DNA from: Peristeroidobacter soli
GTDB taxonomy: Bacteria > Pseudomonadota > Gammaproteobacteria > Steroidobacterales > Steroidobacteraceae
Reading direction: 5' to 3'
DNA length: 64,000 bases
NCBI RefSeq assembly: GCF_004138485.1
Contig: NZ_RYEV01000004.1
Location: forward strand, 274,803-338,802
Shown here piece after piece: positions 1 through 7,919 of the stretch (position 1 is the first letter of the stretch; every line of letters starts with the position of its first letter). The notes under the pieces are model-generated. The model did not search any database and was not told the DNA's origin. It saw only the letters and a program-made list of their open reading frames with translations. A program made the translations under genes and the position numbers.

Positions 1-302
1 TTACCGCATCGATAGCGACTCGCATCGAGGAGCGACGCGGGCATCGCGTCCATCGTGCCGGTCGTCGCACTGTCTTCACCGTACGCTGGCAGCCCCACGA
101 ACGCATAAGTCACTTTGGCCGGCGAGCTGGCCGCTTTCTCCAGCGTCGCGGCGATCCCGCCGATCAGCAGCTCTGTGGCACCTGCGAAACCCTCGGCCAG
201 ATGGCTGATGCTCGGCCCCACATGTCGCGCACGAATGCGACCGCTCGCATCGATGAGCGCATAAGCGGTCTTGGTGCCGCCGCCGTCAACGCCGAGGAAC
301 AT
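1..302 (-). CDS. BadF/BadG/BcrA/BcrD-family amino-sugar kinase (5' part only)
   Basis: About 100 N-terminal residues are present before the gene runs off the window. The protein opens MFLGVDGGGTKTAYALID, the phosphate-1 loop of the ASKHA ATPase fold as found in N-acetylglucosamine/N-acetylgalactosamine kinases of the BadF/BadG group. The start overlaps the end of the upstream isomerase gene by 17 bases, so it is the last visible gene of the amino-sugar operon. Beside an AgaS-type isomerase, a KbaZ-like protein and a GH27 glycosidase, the natural role is phosphorylation of GalNAc (or GlcNAc) entering the cytoplasm. The substrate is inferred from context. The 3' end is missing because of the window edge, not because of a lesion. 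Confidence 0.82.
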   Translation of the reverse strand, partial: MFLGVDGGGTKTAYALIDASGRIRARHVGPSISHLAEGFAGATELLIGGIAATLEKAASSPAKVTYAFVGLPAYGEDSATTGTMDAMPASLLDASRYRCG

Positions 303-1467
303 GCTCGCGCTGCTCCGACCAGGGATGAATGATCACGCCTTGAACGACGCGATTCACCACGCCCGCCGCGTTCGGACGATCCGGCGTCAGCCCGAGCGCC
401 AGGGATTGCAACAGGGCGTAGCTCTGGGCCATCAGGATGTGCACGAACGACAGCTCGAAATCGCCGCTGTCGCGCGGGGCGTCGTAAACCACGTTCTCTC
501 CTTCGGGCATGCCGTCGTGCCGGGCGCTGAGCGCCAGAATAGCGCCGGCGCGGGCATCGCGTCGAAGTTCGGCGAGCAGGTCCAGATCATAAGCGCGCGT
601 GTACGGGTCGTTCGAAACCATCACGACCACGAGGGTCCTGTCGTTGATCACCGTCTTCGGACCATGGCGGAACCCGAGCGTCGAATCGGCCAGCGCCACG
701 ACCTTGCCATCGGTCAGCTCCAGCAGCTTGAGCGCGGCCTCCGATGCCAGACCTCGCAGCTCGTTACTGCCCAGATAGACGACTCGCTGAAACTCGCGCG
801 CCACCAGGCGCTGCGCGACCGGAGCAGCCTGTTGTAACACTTTGGCGGCGGCACTGGCGACGGACGCAACCGCCTCGGGCCTCACGACGCCGAACGCGAG
901 CGCGGCCGTGAGCAGCATCGAGGTGAAGCTGGAGGTCATCGCGAAACTTCGATCGTTGGTCGCCTCCGGCAGCACGATCAGATGAGCGCTGCGCAGTTCA
1001 CTGGTCCGTTTCGCCAGCGCTCCGTCGGCATTGCAAGTGATGATCAGATGATGCACGTCGGCCACGGCACGTTCGGCGAAGTCGACCGCGGCAACACTCT
1101 CCGGACTGTTGCCGGAACGGGCAAAAGAAACGAGTAGCGTCGGCACGTCGCCTGGAAGAAGGAAACGCGGACCACTGACGAGATCCGTCGTGGCGATCGA
1201 CTCGACTCGTCGCTGCAGCCGGACTGTCAATACCGGCACGAGACAATCACCGATGAACGACGAGGTGCCCGCGCCACTCATCACGATTCGCAGCGAAGGC
1301 TTCGTCAGCAACGGCTGCAGGAATCGATCGAGCGGTGCGCGCTGCCCGGCGACGAGCCGCTCCACTTGCGACCACACCGACGGCTGCTGCGCGATCTCGC
1401 GAGCCGTCCATTCGGCGCCGCGGGCTTGCAGCTCTGCCTGCCCCACGCCGGGAAAATCAGTCGCCAT
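286..1467 (-). CDS. agaS: SIS-domain sugar isomerase, AgaS type (galactosamine-6-P deaminase/isomerase)
   Basis: A 393-residue protein with two SIS (sugar isomerase) domains. The first carries MSGAGTSSFIGD and SFARSGNSPES, which bind the sugar phosphate. The second carries LGSNELRGLASEAALKLLE followed by GFRHGPKT, the Glu and His region of GlmS/AgaS-type active sites. AgaS proteins convert D-galactosamine 6-phosphate to tagatose 6-phosphate and ammonia. The start chosen is the ATG giving MATDFPGVGQ, 7 bases after the stop of the KbaZ-like gene. A longer reading would run into that gene. It sits between the KbaZ-like gene and the BadF-type kinase, as in proteobacterial aga loci. A GlmS-like deaminase acting on glucosamine 6-phosphate is the main alternative. 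Confidence 0.85.
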   Translation of the reverse strand: MATDFPGVGQAELQARGAEWTAREIAQQPSVWSQVERLVAGQRAPLDRFLQPLLTKPSLRIVMSGAGTSSFIGDCLVPVLTVRLQRRVESIATTDLVSGPRFLLPGDVPTLLVSFARSGNSPESVAAVDFAERAVADVHHLIITCNADGALAKRTSELRSAHLIVLPEATNDRSFAMTSSFTSMLLTAALAFGVVRPEAVASVASAAAKVLQQAAPVAQRLVAREFQRVVYLGSNELRGLASEAALKLLELTDGKVVALADSTLGFRHGPKTVINDRTLVVVMVSNDPYTRAYDLDLLAELRRDARAGAILALSARHDGMPEGENVVYDAPRDSGDFELSFVHILMAQSYALLQSLALGLTPDRPNAAGVVNRVVQGVIIHPWSEQREHVPRR

Positions 1468-1474
1468 TGACTTG

Positions 1475-2761
1475 TTACTCCTGAGAACCGGGCACACCGC
1501 AGGCGCGCATGTAAGGGCGCAGCGCCAGTGCGATGCCTTCGTTGAGCAGCGCGTCGACCTCGGCCTGCAAGCGGCCGGCACGCACTGCCTCGTATTGATG
1601 AGGCAGGAACTGACTGAGCAGCGTGAGCGGCAAAGCCACGCCTCTCAATCGCGCGAGCAACGATTCATACGCCTGCTTCACGCGGGGATTCGGCCAGTAG
1701 TAGCGGATGCGATCGCTCAGGCTGAATTGCAGATCGAGGGTTTCGCGCTCGGCGTCGTGATAGTAGCTGCGCCAATGCCGGGGATCGTTGCGCATGGCTT
1801 CGATCGCGGTCGCTCGCAGGTCTTCCTGAGCGGCGCCGCCCGGCAACTCATGCGCGATGGCCGCCAACCCCCACAGCGTTTCGCGCAGGGCATAGGTTGC
1901 GCCCGGCCCGACTTTCAAAATCGCGAAATGATCGCGCACCAGCGCTTCGAGATTCGGCGCGGTCTGATAGTCCGTCGAATGCGCCTCGAAAACGAACTGC
2001 CGATCATCCGCAATGAACGCACTCAAGGCCTGCGCTTTGCCGGGTCGATAGTCGATCACTTTATGATGATCGAACTCGACGCCCGGCTGGACCACCAGGG
2101 CGATGACGCGTGACCACGCGGCGTCGAGCCCGAGGTCCGCAAACGCCACTTGATGCGCTTGAATGGTCGCGCGAGCTGCGGCTGGACTCGTCACCTCCAA
2201 CTCGCCGAGCGATTCGGTGGCACCACCCGGCACGGGCACCTCGGTGCCGATCACATACACCGGCGGTTCACCACCCGCGTCGTGCCACGTGTTCTCGGCA
2301 ATCGCACACAAGCGCGCCGCCCTTCGGGCAATCAGGGCTTCCGGCAGCGGCTCCGGATCGCCGCTGCACGCCATGGAGCAATCGAGATGAATCTTGCGAA
2401 AGCCGGCCGCGACGTATTGCCGGATCATCTCGGCGGACTTCCCCAGCGCCACGTCCGCCGGTTCGTGTCGCCAGGCATTCGGCCCCAGATGATCGCCGCC
2501 GAGCCACAGCCTCTCTTCTCGAAACCCGACCTGCTGCGCGATGTCGAGCACGAACCGACGGAAGTCCACCGGCGTCATGCCGGTGTAACCGCCGAATTGA
2601 TTCACCTGATTCGACGTAGCCTCGATGAGCAGCGGTGCGCCACTGGCGTTCGCCTCACGCATGGCGCTCTCGATCACCCGCGGATGCGCCGAGCACAGGG
2701 AATAGACGCCCGCCTGCTCTCCTCGCTTGTGCCGAGCCACGATGTCGAGCAGGGTCTTCAT
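1475..2761 (-). CDS. kbaZ: D-tagatose-bisphosphate aldolase, non-catalytic subunit-like (GatZ/KbaZ family)
   Basis: 428 residues, the usual length for GatZ/KbaZ (AgaZ). The N-terminus MKTLLDIVARHKRGEQAGVYS is followed by SAHPRVIESAM, GGDHLGPN, HLDCSMACSGDP and YVIGTEVPVPGG, all hallmarks of the family. In enterobacteria KbaZ stabilises the class II aldolase KbaY, which splits tagatose 1,6-bisphosphate. No KbaY/GatY gene is visible here, so the protein either partners with an aldolase encoded elsewhere or acts alone. The ATG at 2761 overlaps the permease stop in an ATGA junction, so translation is probably coupled. Family assignment is firm; the exact reaction in this organism is not shown by the sequence. 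Confidence 0.86.
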   Translation of the reverse strand: MKTLLDIVARHKRGEQAGVYSLCSAHPRVIESAMREANASGAPLLIEATSNQVNQFGGYTGMTPVDFRRFVLDIAQQVGFREERLWLGGDHLGPNAWRHEPADVALGKSAEMIRQYVAAGFRKIHLDCSMACSGDPEPLPEALIARRAARLCAIAENTWHDAGGEPPVYVIGTEVPVPGGATESLGELEVTSPAAARATIQAHQVAFADLGLDAAWSRVIALVVQPGVEFDHHKVIDYRPGKAQALSAFIADDRQFVFEAHSTDYQTAPNLEALVRDHFAILKVGPGATYALRETLWGLAAIAHELPGGAAQEDLRATAIEAMRNDPRHWRSYYHDAERETLDLQFSLSDRIRYYWPNPRVKQAYESLLARLRGVALPLTLLSQFLPHQYEAVRAGRLQAEVDALLNEGIALALRPYMRACGVPGSQE

Positions 2762-3636
2762 CGCTGCGCCGGCTCCTCCGGCTGCACGGCCAGCAACAGC
2801 GCGGCCGTGAGCGCGAGCACGATGCCTGCGATCTTGAACGGGCCAGGGATCGCCCCCGCCAGCATCAACGACAGCAGCGCGGTCAACAACGGCGCGCCGG
2901 CATTGACCAGCGGAGAAACGATGATGGCTTTGCCGTAACGGAATGCGAACACGAGCGTGAGCGCGCCCACCGCGTTCAAGACCTGAATCGCCGCGGCGAG
3001 GCCCGGGCCGTCGAGGGAATAGTTGATGGGCTGTGAGAAATCCGTCATGGCCAGCGCCACCGGACTCAACAGCAAACCGCTCAGCATCATGTAGAAGAAG
3101 ATGCTCGCGGCATCCATCGTCGCGTTCGCAAGCTTGATCACATACGCCTGTACGCCCCACGCAGCGAGCACGGCGAGCGCCATCGCAAACCAGCTGCCAT
3201 AGCCCGTGGGCTCCCCGTCCGCCCGATAGTCGAACAACGGCAGCGACAGCAACGCGAGCACGATGCCCACCAGCCCGAGCAGTCCCGTTCTTTCGCGCAA
3301 GAGTGCAAACGACAGGGCAATGGTGAGTGCCGGCGACAGCGAGATGATCGGGAAGATCAGATACGGCGGACCGATGCGAACCGCATGAAACAACAGCAGC
3401 TGTCCGCCTGCGCCGAGCAGACCAATGGCCAGGCCCAGCGTCACCGAGCGTGGATCCCGGAGCAACGGTTGGCCACTGCGGCTCAACACCAGAATGGCAG
3501 GCGGAATCATCGTGAGCGACCACACCACGTAGTTCAGCGTCTCGGGCAGGCCGTTCTCGCTCGGCAGCCCCGCCAATGCGCCCCACACGCCCCAGAGGAC
3601 GAGCGTGGTCAGGGCGTAGAGCAGCCACGGTTTCAT
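2758..3636 (-). CDS. EamA/DMT-superfamily permease, possible amino-sugar transporter
   Basis: 292 residues, almost entirely hydrophobic, with about ten predicted membrane segments in two five-helix repeats, as in the drug/metabolite transporter superfamily. Its ATG overlaps the glycosidase stop by 4 bases and its stop overlaps the KbaZ-like start by 4 bases, so it is embedded in the sugar operon. In known proteobacterial GalNAc loci this position is filled by a GGP/MFS permease or a PTS. From context this EamA protein probably carries GalNAc or galactose across the inner membrane. That substrate is an inference; EamA proteins also move amino acids and nucleotide sugars. Confidence 0.8.
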   Translation of the reverse strand: MKPWLLYALTTLVLWGVWGALAGLPSENGLPETLNYVVWSLTMIPPAILVLSRSGQPLLRDPRSVTLGLAIGLLGAGGQLLLFHAVRIGPPYLIFPIISLSPALTIALSFALLRERTGLLGLVGIVLALLSLPLFDYRADGEPTGYGSWFAMALAVLAAWGVQAYVIKLANATMDAASIFFYMMLSGLLLSPVALAMTDFSQPINYSLDGPGLAAAIQVLNAVGALTLVFAFRYGKAIIVSPLVNAGAPLLTALLSLMLAGAIPGPFKIAGIVLALTAALLLAVQPEEPAQR

Positions 3637-4952
3637 CGCGTGGACTCTTGCCTGGCGGCGTCGCTCACGGAACGGCCGTTCGCACTGGTCGACAGCTGAC
3701 GAATGCGGAACACGCGTGCCTCATGGCTCTGTACTTCCGCCGTAAACGGAATGTCGTACGTGCCAAGATCGCGGTGCTGCCACAGGTCGCGGATGCTGTA
3801 GGTATCCATGGGCACCTGCAGATCCGCACGCGGACTGAAAGTCATCGTCGCCGTCGCTGCGCCTCGATTGAGCAACAGGACCGCGTGACTGCCGTCCGCC
3901 AGCTCTCTGGCGAACACTTCGAGATCACCGTCATCGCGCACCTTGCGAGCCACGTCGCCGGCGGGGTCCTGATTGAGCGCGATGATCTCCTTGTTGGTCA
4001 GCGTCTGGAGCGAATAGGGATCGAGCTTGCGAACGTCGGCGCCCACCAGCATGGGCGAGGACACCATGGCCCACAGGCTGAAGTGCGTGCGGTACTCGAT
4101 GTTGGAGGCACCGGTGCCGACCAGCTGCTTGCTCTTGCCGTCGAGCCCGACGATGAGCATGTCGTAGTCGTTCCAATGGCCCGGACCGGAATATTTCTCC
4201 AGGCCCACACCGCGATCCAGCTGATCGAGCACGTCGAAATAATACTGCTCGCGATTGCCCGGATAGTTGAAGTCATCGGAGATGTCCTGACCGATGCGCC
4301 AGTGATTGATACCGAGCGCGCCCGCCCACTCCCAGATGTCGCCCCAGCCACAATGACACGCATGCAGCACGATGCCGCGCTGCTGTGACATCAGCGCATT
4401 CGACATGGTCCGGAAGATCTTCTGCAGCTCTTCCTTGGGCGCTTCGCGATGCGAGCAGCAGCTGTCGTACTTCAGATGATCGACGCCCCAGCTCGCGAAC
4501 ATCTTCGCGTCCTCGGCTTCGTGCCCTTCGCTGCCCGTGTATCCGGCGCAGGTCGTCTGCCCGGGCCCGGAGTAGATGCCGAGCTTCATGCCACGCTGAT
4601 GGGCATAGTCGGCCAGATAGCTGATGCCGCGCGGGAACTTCTTCGGATCGTATTCGAGCGGATGATCCCGACGGGCGCCCTTGTAGCGCTGCCAGCCGTC
4701 ATCGAGATTGACGAACACGTAGCCCGCATCGCGCATCCCGTTGGCGATCATCGCGTCGATGGACTCGATGACGATCTGTTCGTCGATGTCATCGCCGAAG
4801 TTGTTCCAACTGCTCCAGCCCACCGGCGGCGTCAGCGCCAGCCCGTTGCTCCGGGGCGCCGGCTGCGCCGCCGACAGCGTCGAGGCGAATGCCAGCGCGA
4901 CGATCGCGATCAGCCCCTGCAACCCGCGGCAATGTCGTTTTCGATCGGCCAC
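3633..4952 (-). CDS. GH27 glycosidase (alpha-N-acetylgalactosaminidase or alpha-galactosidase)
   Basis: 439 residues with a hydrophobic signal sequence (about residues 12-29, ending LSAAQ), so exported. GH27 landmarks in order: GWSSWNNF (45-52), FVNLDDGWQ (80-88), the nucleophile Asp in KYDSC (Asp163), the general acid Asp in WRIGQD (Asp223), then GHWNDYDML. In the loop that recognises the sugar 2-position, alpha-galactosidases have Cys-Glu-Trp; here the segment reads HACHCGWGD with no Glu. Loss of that Glu is expected if a bulky 2-acetamido group must fit, and the operon context also points to GalNAc. The GTG at 4952 has AAGGA 7 bases upstream and clears the receptor stop; the frame stays open further upstream but would run into the receptor gene. 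Activity would be retaining, releasing terminal alpha-linked sugar in the periplasm. Confidence 0.88.
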   Translation of the reverse strand: MADRKRHCRGLQGLIAIVALAFASTLSAAQPAPRSNGLALTPPVGWSSWNNFGDDIDEQIVIESIDAMIANGMRDAGYVFVNLDDGWQRYKGARRDHPLEYDPKKFPRGISYLADYAHQRGMKLGIYSGPGQTTCAGYTGSEGHEAEDAKMFASWGVDHLKYDSCCSHREAPKEELQKIFRTMSNALMSQQRGIVLHACHCGWGDIWEWAGALGINHWRIGQDISDDFNYPGNREQYYFDVLDQLDRGVGLEKYSGPGHWNDYDMLIVGLDGKSKQLVGTGASNIEYRTHFSLWAMVSSPMLVGADVRKLDPYSLQTLTNKEIIALNQDPAGDVARKVRDDGDLEVFARELADGSHAVLLLNRGAATATMTFSPRADLQVPMDTYSIRDLWQHRDLGTYDIPFTAEVQSHEARVFRIRQLSTSANGRSVSDAARQESTR

Positions 4953-4965
4953 AAAGCTTCCTTGG

Positions 4966-7755
4966 TTAGAATTTCGCGCTCGCGCCCAACAGATACGATC
5001 GTCCCCAGGTCTCGAAGCCGGCCAGCATGTCGCTGCGTCCGCCGAGATAGACGAGGTTGTACTCATCCAGCAGATTGCGCCCTTCCAGCGAGACGCTCAA
5101 TGCGTCGGTGATCTTGTAGGCCACCGAAGCGGTCACCCAGGTGATGGGCTGCGCCTTGGTCGACATGTCGGCGACCGAATCGCTCACCGCGGTATATTCG
5201 CCGCTGTAATCGGCGGCGAGCTGTGCGTCCCAACGATCGTTTTCGTACAGCACTGCGACGGAGTAGGCGGACTTGGATACGTTTTCCAGCGGACCGACGT
5301 GCACGCCGCCGACGTAGGCTTTCGTGTCGGTGTATGTGTAGTTGGCGCGCACGCCGAAGCCGTTGTCGAAGAAGTGCTGCATCCCCAGCTCCACGCCGAG
5401 CACTTTGGCTTTGTCGCCATTGATCGGGCGGCTCACGTCGTACAGCACCGGCGCCTCGCCCGCCTCGCCGATGTTGCCGACCACGCCGATATCGACGTTC
5501 TCCTGCAGTTCGGTGGTGATGAAGTTCTTGATGTTCTTCCAGAACACCGCGCCGCTCAGGATGGATTTGCTGGCGAAGTACCACTCGGCCGACACGTCGA
5601 GCTGATCGGCTTCCACCGGTTCCAGATTGGCATTGCCGTCGTACACCACGAAGTAATTGCGATCGAGCGTATTGTCGATGCGCGTCGGTGCGAGCTGGTT
5701 GAGCGACGGACGCGCCATTACCTGGGCAGCGGCGAGACGCAGCAGCACATCGTCGCGCAGCCAGTAACCGACGTTCAGTGCCGGCAGGAATTTGTCGTAG
5801 CTGCCCTTCTGTTTCAGCGGCTCGGCCTCGCTATACGTGACATCGGGGCTGGAGGTCGGAATCTCTGGAGTGGGATCGTCGACGAACACGATTCTGTTGA
5901 CGGCGGTCCGGGCCGTCGTATCGGTCGAGACCCAGCGCACGCCGGCACTCGCGAACCAGGCATCGCCGCGGAAGTTCGCATTCAGATACAGCGCCGTGGT
6001 TTTCTCATCCACGTCGTAGGACTGCACCGGATTGAACGCCGGCGCCGTCAGCGACGAGTCGAACACCGCGCCGGTCGGATCGCCGTGCTCATCGAGGACG
6101 GGCTGGCCATCGAGTGCACGGATCGCATTCAGATACGAGCTTGCTGAGATCGATGCGAAGCGGCGCGGATAGCTGCCGCCGGCGTTGCGCATGAAATTCG
6201 GCAGCGACATTGGCCGAATCACCTGCTCGCCGAGGCTCGCGAAGGTGGTGCCGTACATGTTGCAGTACTGGCACGAGCCACCATTCGTATCGTTCTCGAT
6301 GGTGTTGCGAACCTTGTTACGATCAGTGCTGGCAGCGCCGAACTGCAGCGTCTGAAGCGCGCCGAACTCCAGCTTCAGCTCACCGGCAATGGACAGGCCC
6401 GTGACTTCATCAGTCACATCGGTACCGGACAAACCGATGTAATGCAGGCCGTAATCGGCATCGCCCAACGCCCCGCTCTGCAGCGCCGTCGCAAGGTCGC
6501 GCCCGTCCTCCAGCGTCACGCTGATATTCGGCAGACCGCCGCTGCGCATGTCCACGCGTCCGGTGTGATGGCCGCCGATGCCCGACACCATCCAGGTGTC
6601 CTTGCCGCCGGAGTCACGCACGGCCTTGGAACGATAGGCATCGAAATTGAATTTGAGGCGGTCCGTGGTCTGCCAGCCGGCATTCCAGCCGAACTGCGTG
6701 GTGTCGACGACACGATACTCGGTGATCGTGGAAATCTCGGGCACCAGCTGATCGATGCTCATGCCCGTGACCCAGTGATCCCGAATGCTCACATTGCTCC
6801 AGCGATGCAGGCCCGTGTCCTCATCGAGAATGGAATCCTCGACATAGTAGGACTGGTGATAGCCGACCGTCGGCGCATCCAGGCGCGTGAACATGCCGTC
6901 CACCGTCATCTGAAAACTGTCGTTGACCTGCCATTGCCACACCGCCGTGACGCCGCTGCGCTTCTTTTGCTGGATGCGCGCGCCGAAGCTGGTACAGCAC
7001 AGGCCGAGCAGATCGCTTTCCGAGTCGGAGATTTCCCCGTCGCCGTTGGCGTCGAACTCGCCCGGGGAGTCGGCCGTGATGAAGTATTCGTGCACGGCGT
7101 CGGAGCGCACTTCGGTGTCCTGATACACCGCCGTGAGCATCACGCCCATGCGATCTTCGGCAAACGTATCGCTGAACACGCCGCTGAATTTGTAACCGGA
7201 CTTCTCGGACAGATCGTTGTAATCGCCTTCCACCGACAAGGAAGTGCGCAGGCCGGGCCGATCGAGCGGCCGCGCCGTGCTCAGATTGATCGCACCGCCG
7301 ATGCTGCCTTCGAGATTGACGGCATTGGCGGACTTGAACACGTCCGCGCCCGCGATGACTTCCGAGGGCAACACGTCGAAGGCGAACTCACGACCGTCGC
7401 CATCGGTCGCGAGGATGCGATTGTTCAAGGTGACGATGCTGAACTCGGGGCCCAGACCTCGTATGTTGACGTACTGGCCTTCGCCACCGCGCGTTCGTTG
7501 CAGCGTGATGCCGGTGATGTGAGATAGCGAGTCGGCGACATTGTCGTCCGGAAAACGCCCCAGGTCTTCGGCGACGATCGAGTCCTGCACGATCGGCGCC
7601 TCGCGTTTCTTGTTGCGGGATTCGGCGAGCGCGGCGCGCGTTCCCGTCACCACGATTTCTTCGAGAGGATCCGAGGCGGTGTCTTGAGCCAGCGCCGCGG
7701 CGCCGAGCGTGACGCCGATCAGGGCGAGCGAGACCGCTTTATAAGTGTGAGACAT
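4966..7755 (-). CDS. TonB-dependent receptor for the amino-sugar locus
   Basis: 929 residues. It has a signal peptide ending ALAQ, a TonB-box-like segment (EEIVVTGTRAALAESR, about 32-47), a plug domain with RFPDDNVADSLSHITGI and NIRGLGPEFSIVTLNN, then a long 22-strand-type barrel ending in a C-terminal aromatic motif (SYLLGASAKF). This is the carbohydrate-uptake subgroup typical of Xanthomonadales and Caulobacterales. It is the first gene of the minus-strand operon, starting beside the AgaR-type operators. It probably imports GalNAc-containing glycans released from host or environmental mucin-like material. Ligand is inferred from the operon only. Confidence 0.9.
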   Translation of the reverse strand: MSHTYKAVSLALIGVTLGAAALAQDTASDPLEEIVVTGTRAALAESRNKKREAPIVQDSIVAEDLGRFPDDNVADSLSHITGITLQRTRGGEGQYVNIRGLGPEFSIVTLNNRILATDGDGREFAFDVLPSEVIAGADVFKSANAVNLEGSIGGAINLSTARPLDRPGLRTSLSVEGDYNDLSEKSGYKFSGVFSDTFAEDRMGVMLTAVYQDTEVRSDAVHEYFITADSPGEFDANGDGEISDSESDLLGLCCTSFGARIQQKKRSGVTAVWQWQVNDSFQMTVDGMFTRLDAPTVGYHQSYYVEDSILDEDTGLHRWSNVSIRDHWVTGMSIDQLVPEISTITEYRVVDTTQFGWNAGWQTTDRLKFNFDAYRSKAVRDSGGKDTWMVSGIGGHHTGRVDMRSGGLPNISVTLEDGRDLATALQSGALGDADYGLHYIGLSGTDVTDEVTGLSIAGELKLEFGALQTLQFGAASTDRNKVRNTIENDTNGGSCQYCNMYGTTFASLGEQVIRPMSLPNFMRNAGGSYPRRFASISASSYLNAIRALDGQPVLDEHGDPTGAVFDSSLTAPAFNPVQSYDVDEKTTALYLNANFRGDAWFASAGVRWVSTDTTARTAVNRIVFVDDPTPEIPTSSPDVTYSEAEPLKQKGSYDKFLPALNVGYWLRDDVLLRLAAAQVMARPSLNQLAPTRIDNTLDRNYFVVYDGNANLEPVEADQLDVSAEWYFASKSILSGAVFWKNIKNFITTELQENVDIGVVGNIGEAGEAPVLYDVSRPINGDKAKVLGVELGMQHFFDNGFGVRANYTYTDTKAYVGGVHVGPLENVSKSAYSVAVLYENDRWDAQLAADYSGEYTAVSDSVADMSTKAQPITWVTASVAYKITDALSVSLEGRNLLDEYNLVYLGGRSDMLAGFETWGRSYLLGASAKF

Positions 7756-7788
7756 GGAACCACCACATCCTTCTTTGGGCCAGCGCTC

Positions 7789-7817
7789 ATCCTATGTGAC
7801 GATATTCGAAAGCACAA
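7789..7817 (-). promoter_or_regulatory. Candidate sigma-70 promoter of the amino-sugar operon
   Basis: Read on the minus strand, TTGTGC (7812-7817) and TAGGAT (7789-7794) are separated by exactly 17 bases, about 34 bases before the receptor ATG at 7755. The tandem GAAAG boxes at 7822-7841 lie directly upstream of the -35 element, and another CGAAAG box at 7807-7812 touches the -35. This suits repression by the divergently encoded DeoR-family protein. The element scores are moderate, so this is a prediction. Confidence 0.5.
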
Positions 7818-7821
7818 GAAA

Positions 7822-7841
7822 CTTTCGTTTGCTTTCGTTTT
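7822..7841 (+). promoter_or_regulatory. AgaR/DeoR-type operator, tandem CTTTCGTTT repeats
   Basis: The sequence CTTTCGTTTGCTTTCGTTTT holds two direct copies of CTTTCGTTT spaced one helical turn apart. Additional half-boxes occur at 7807-7812 (CGAAAG), 7872-7877 (CTTTCG) and 7891-7896 (CGAAAG). E. coli AgaR is known to bind runs of CTTTC-type repeats, so this is a close match to the family's operator. It lies between two divergent candidate promoters and could control both the sugar operon and the regulator gene. Confidence 0.68.
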
Positions 7842-7844
7842 AGG

Positions 7845-7873
7845 TTGGACCGTAAGAATTAATGGGTTATGCT
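7845..7873 (+). promoter_or_regulatory. Candidate promoter of the AgaR-type regulator
   Basis: TTGGAC (7845-7850) and TATGCT (7868-7873) are 17 bases apart on the plus strand. The -10 element overlaps both a CTTTCG half-box and the upstream ATG at 7869. This argues that 7869 is not the translation start and that the regulator represses itself. Confidence 0.45.
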
Positions 7874-7919
7874 TTCGGCCATCGGCAAAACGAAAGCTCC
7901 ATACCTGCCTATCGCAACC

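Noticed and set aside
4741..6147. Plus-strand frame of 468 codons across the glycosidase and receptor genes
   Set aside because: Antisense to two clear genes, with composition typical of shadow frames and no ribosome-binding site.
7869..7919. Earlier ATG for the AgaR-type regulator
   Set aside because: The ATG sits within a TATGCT -10 element and an operator half-box, and the extra residues are not DeoR-like.
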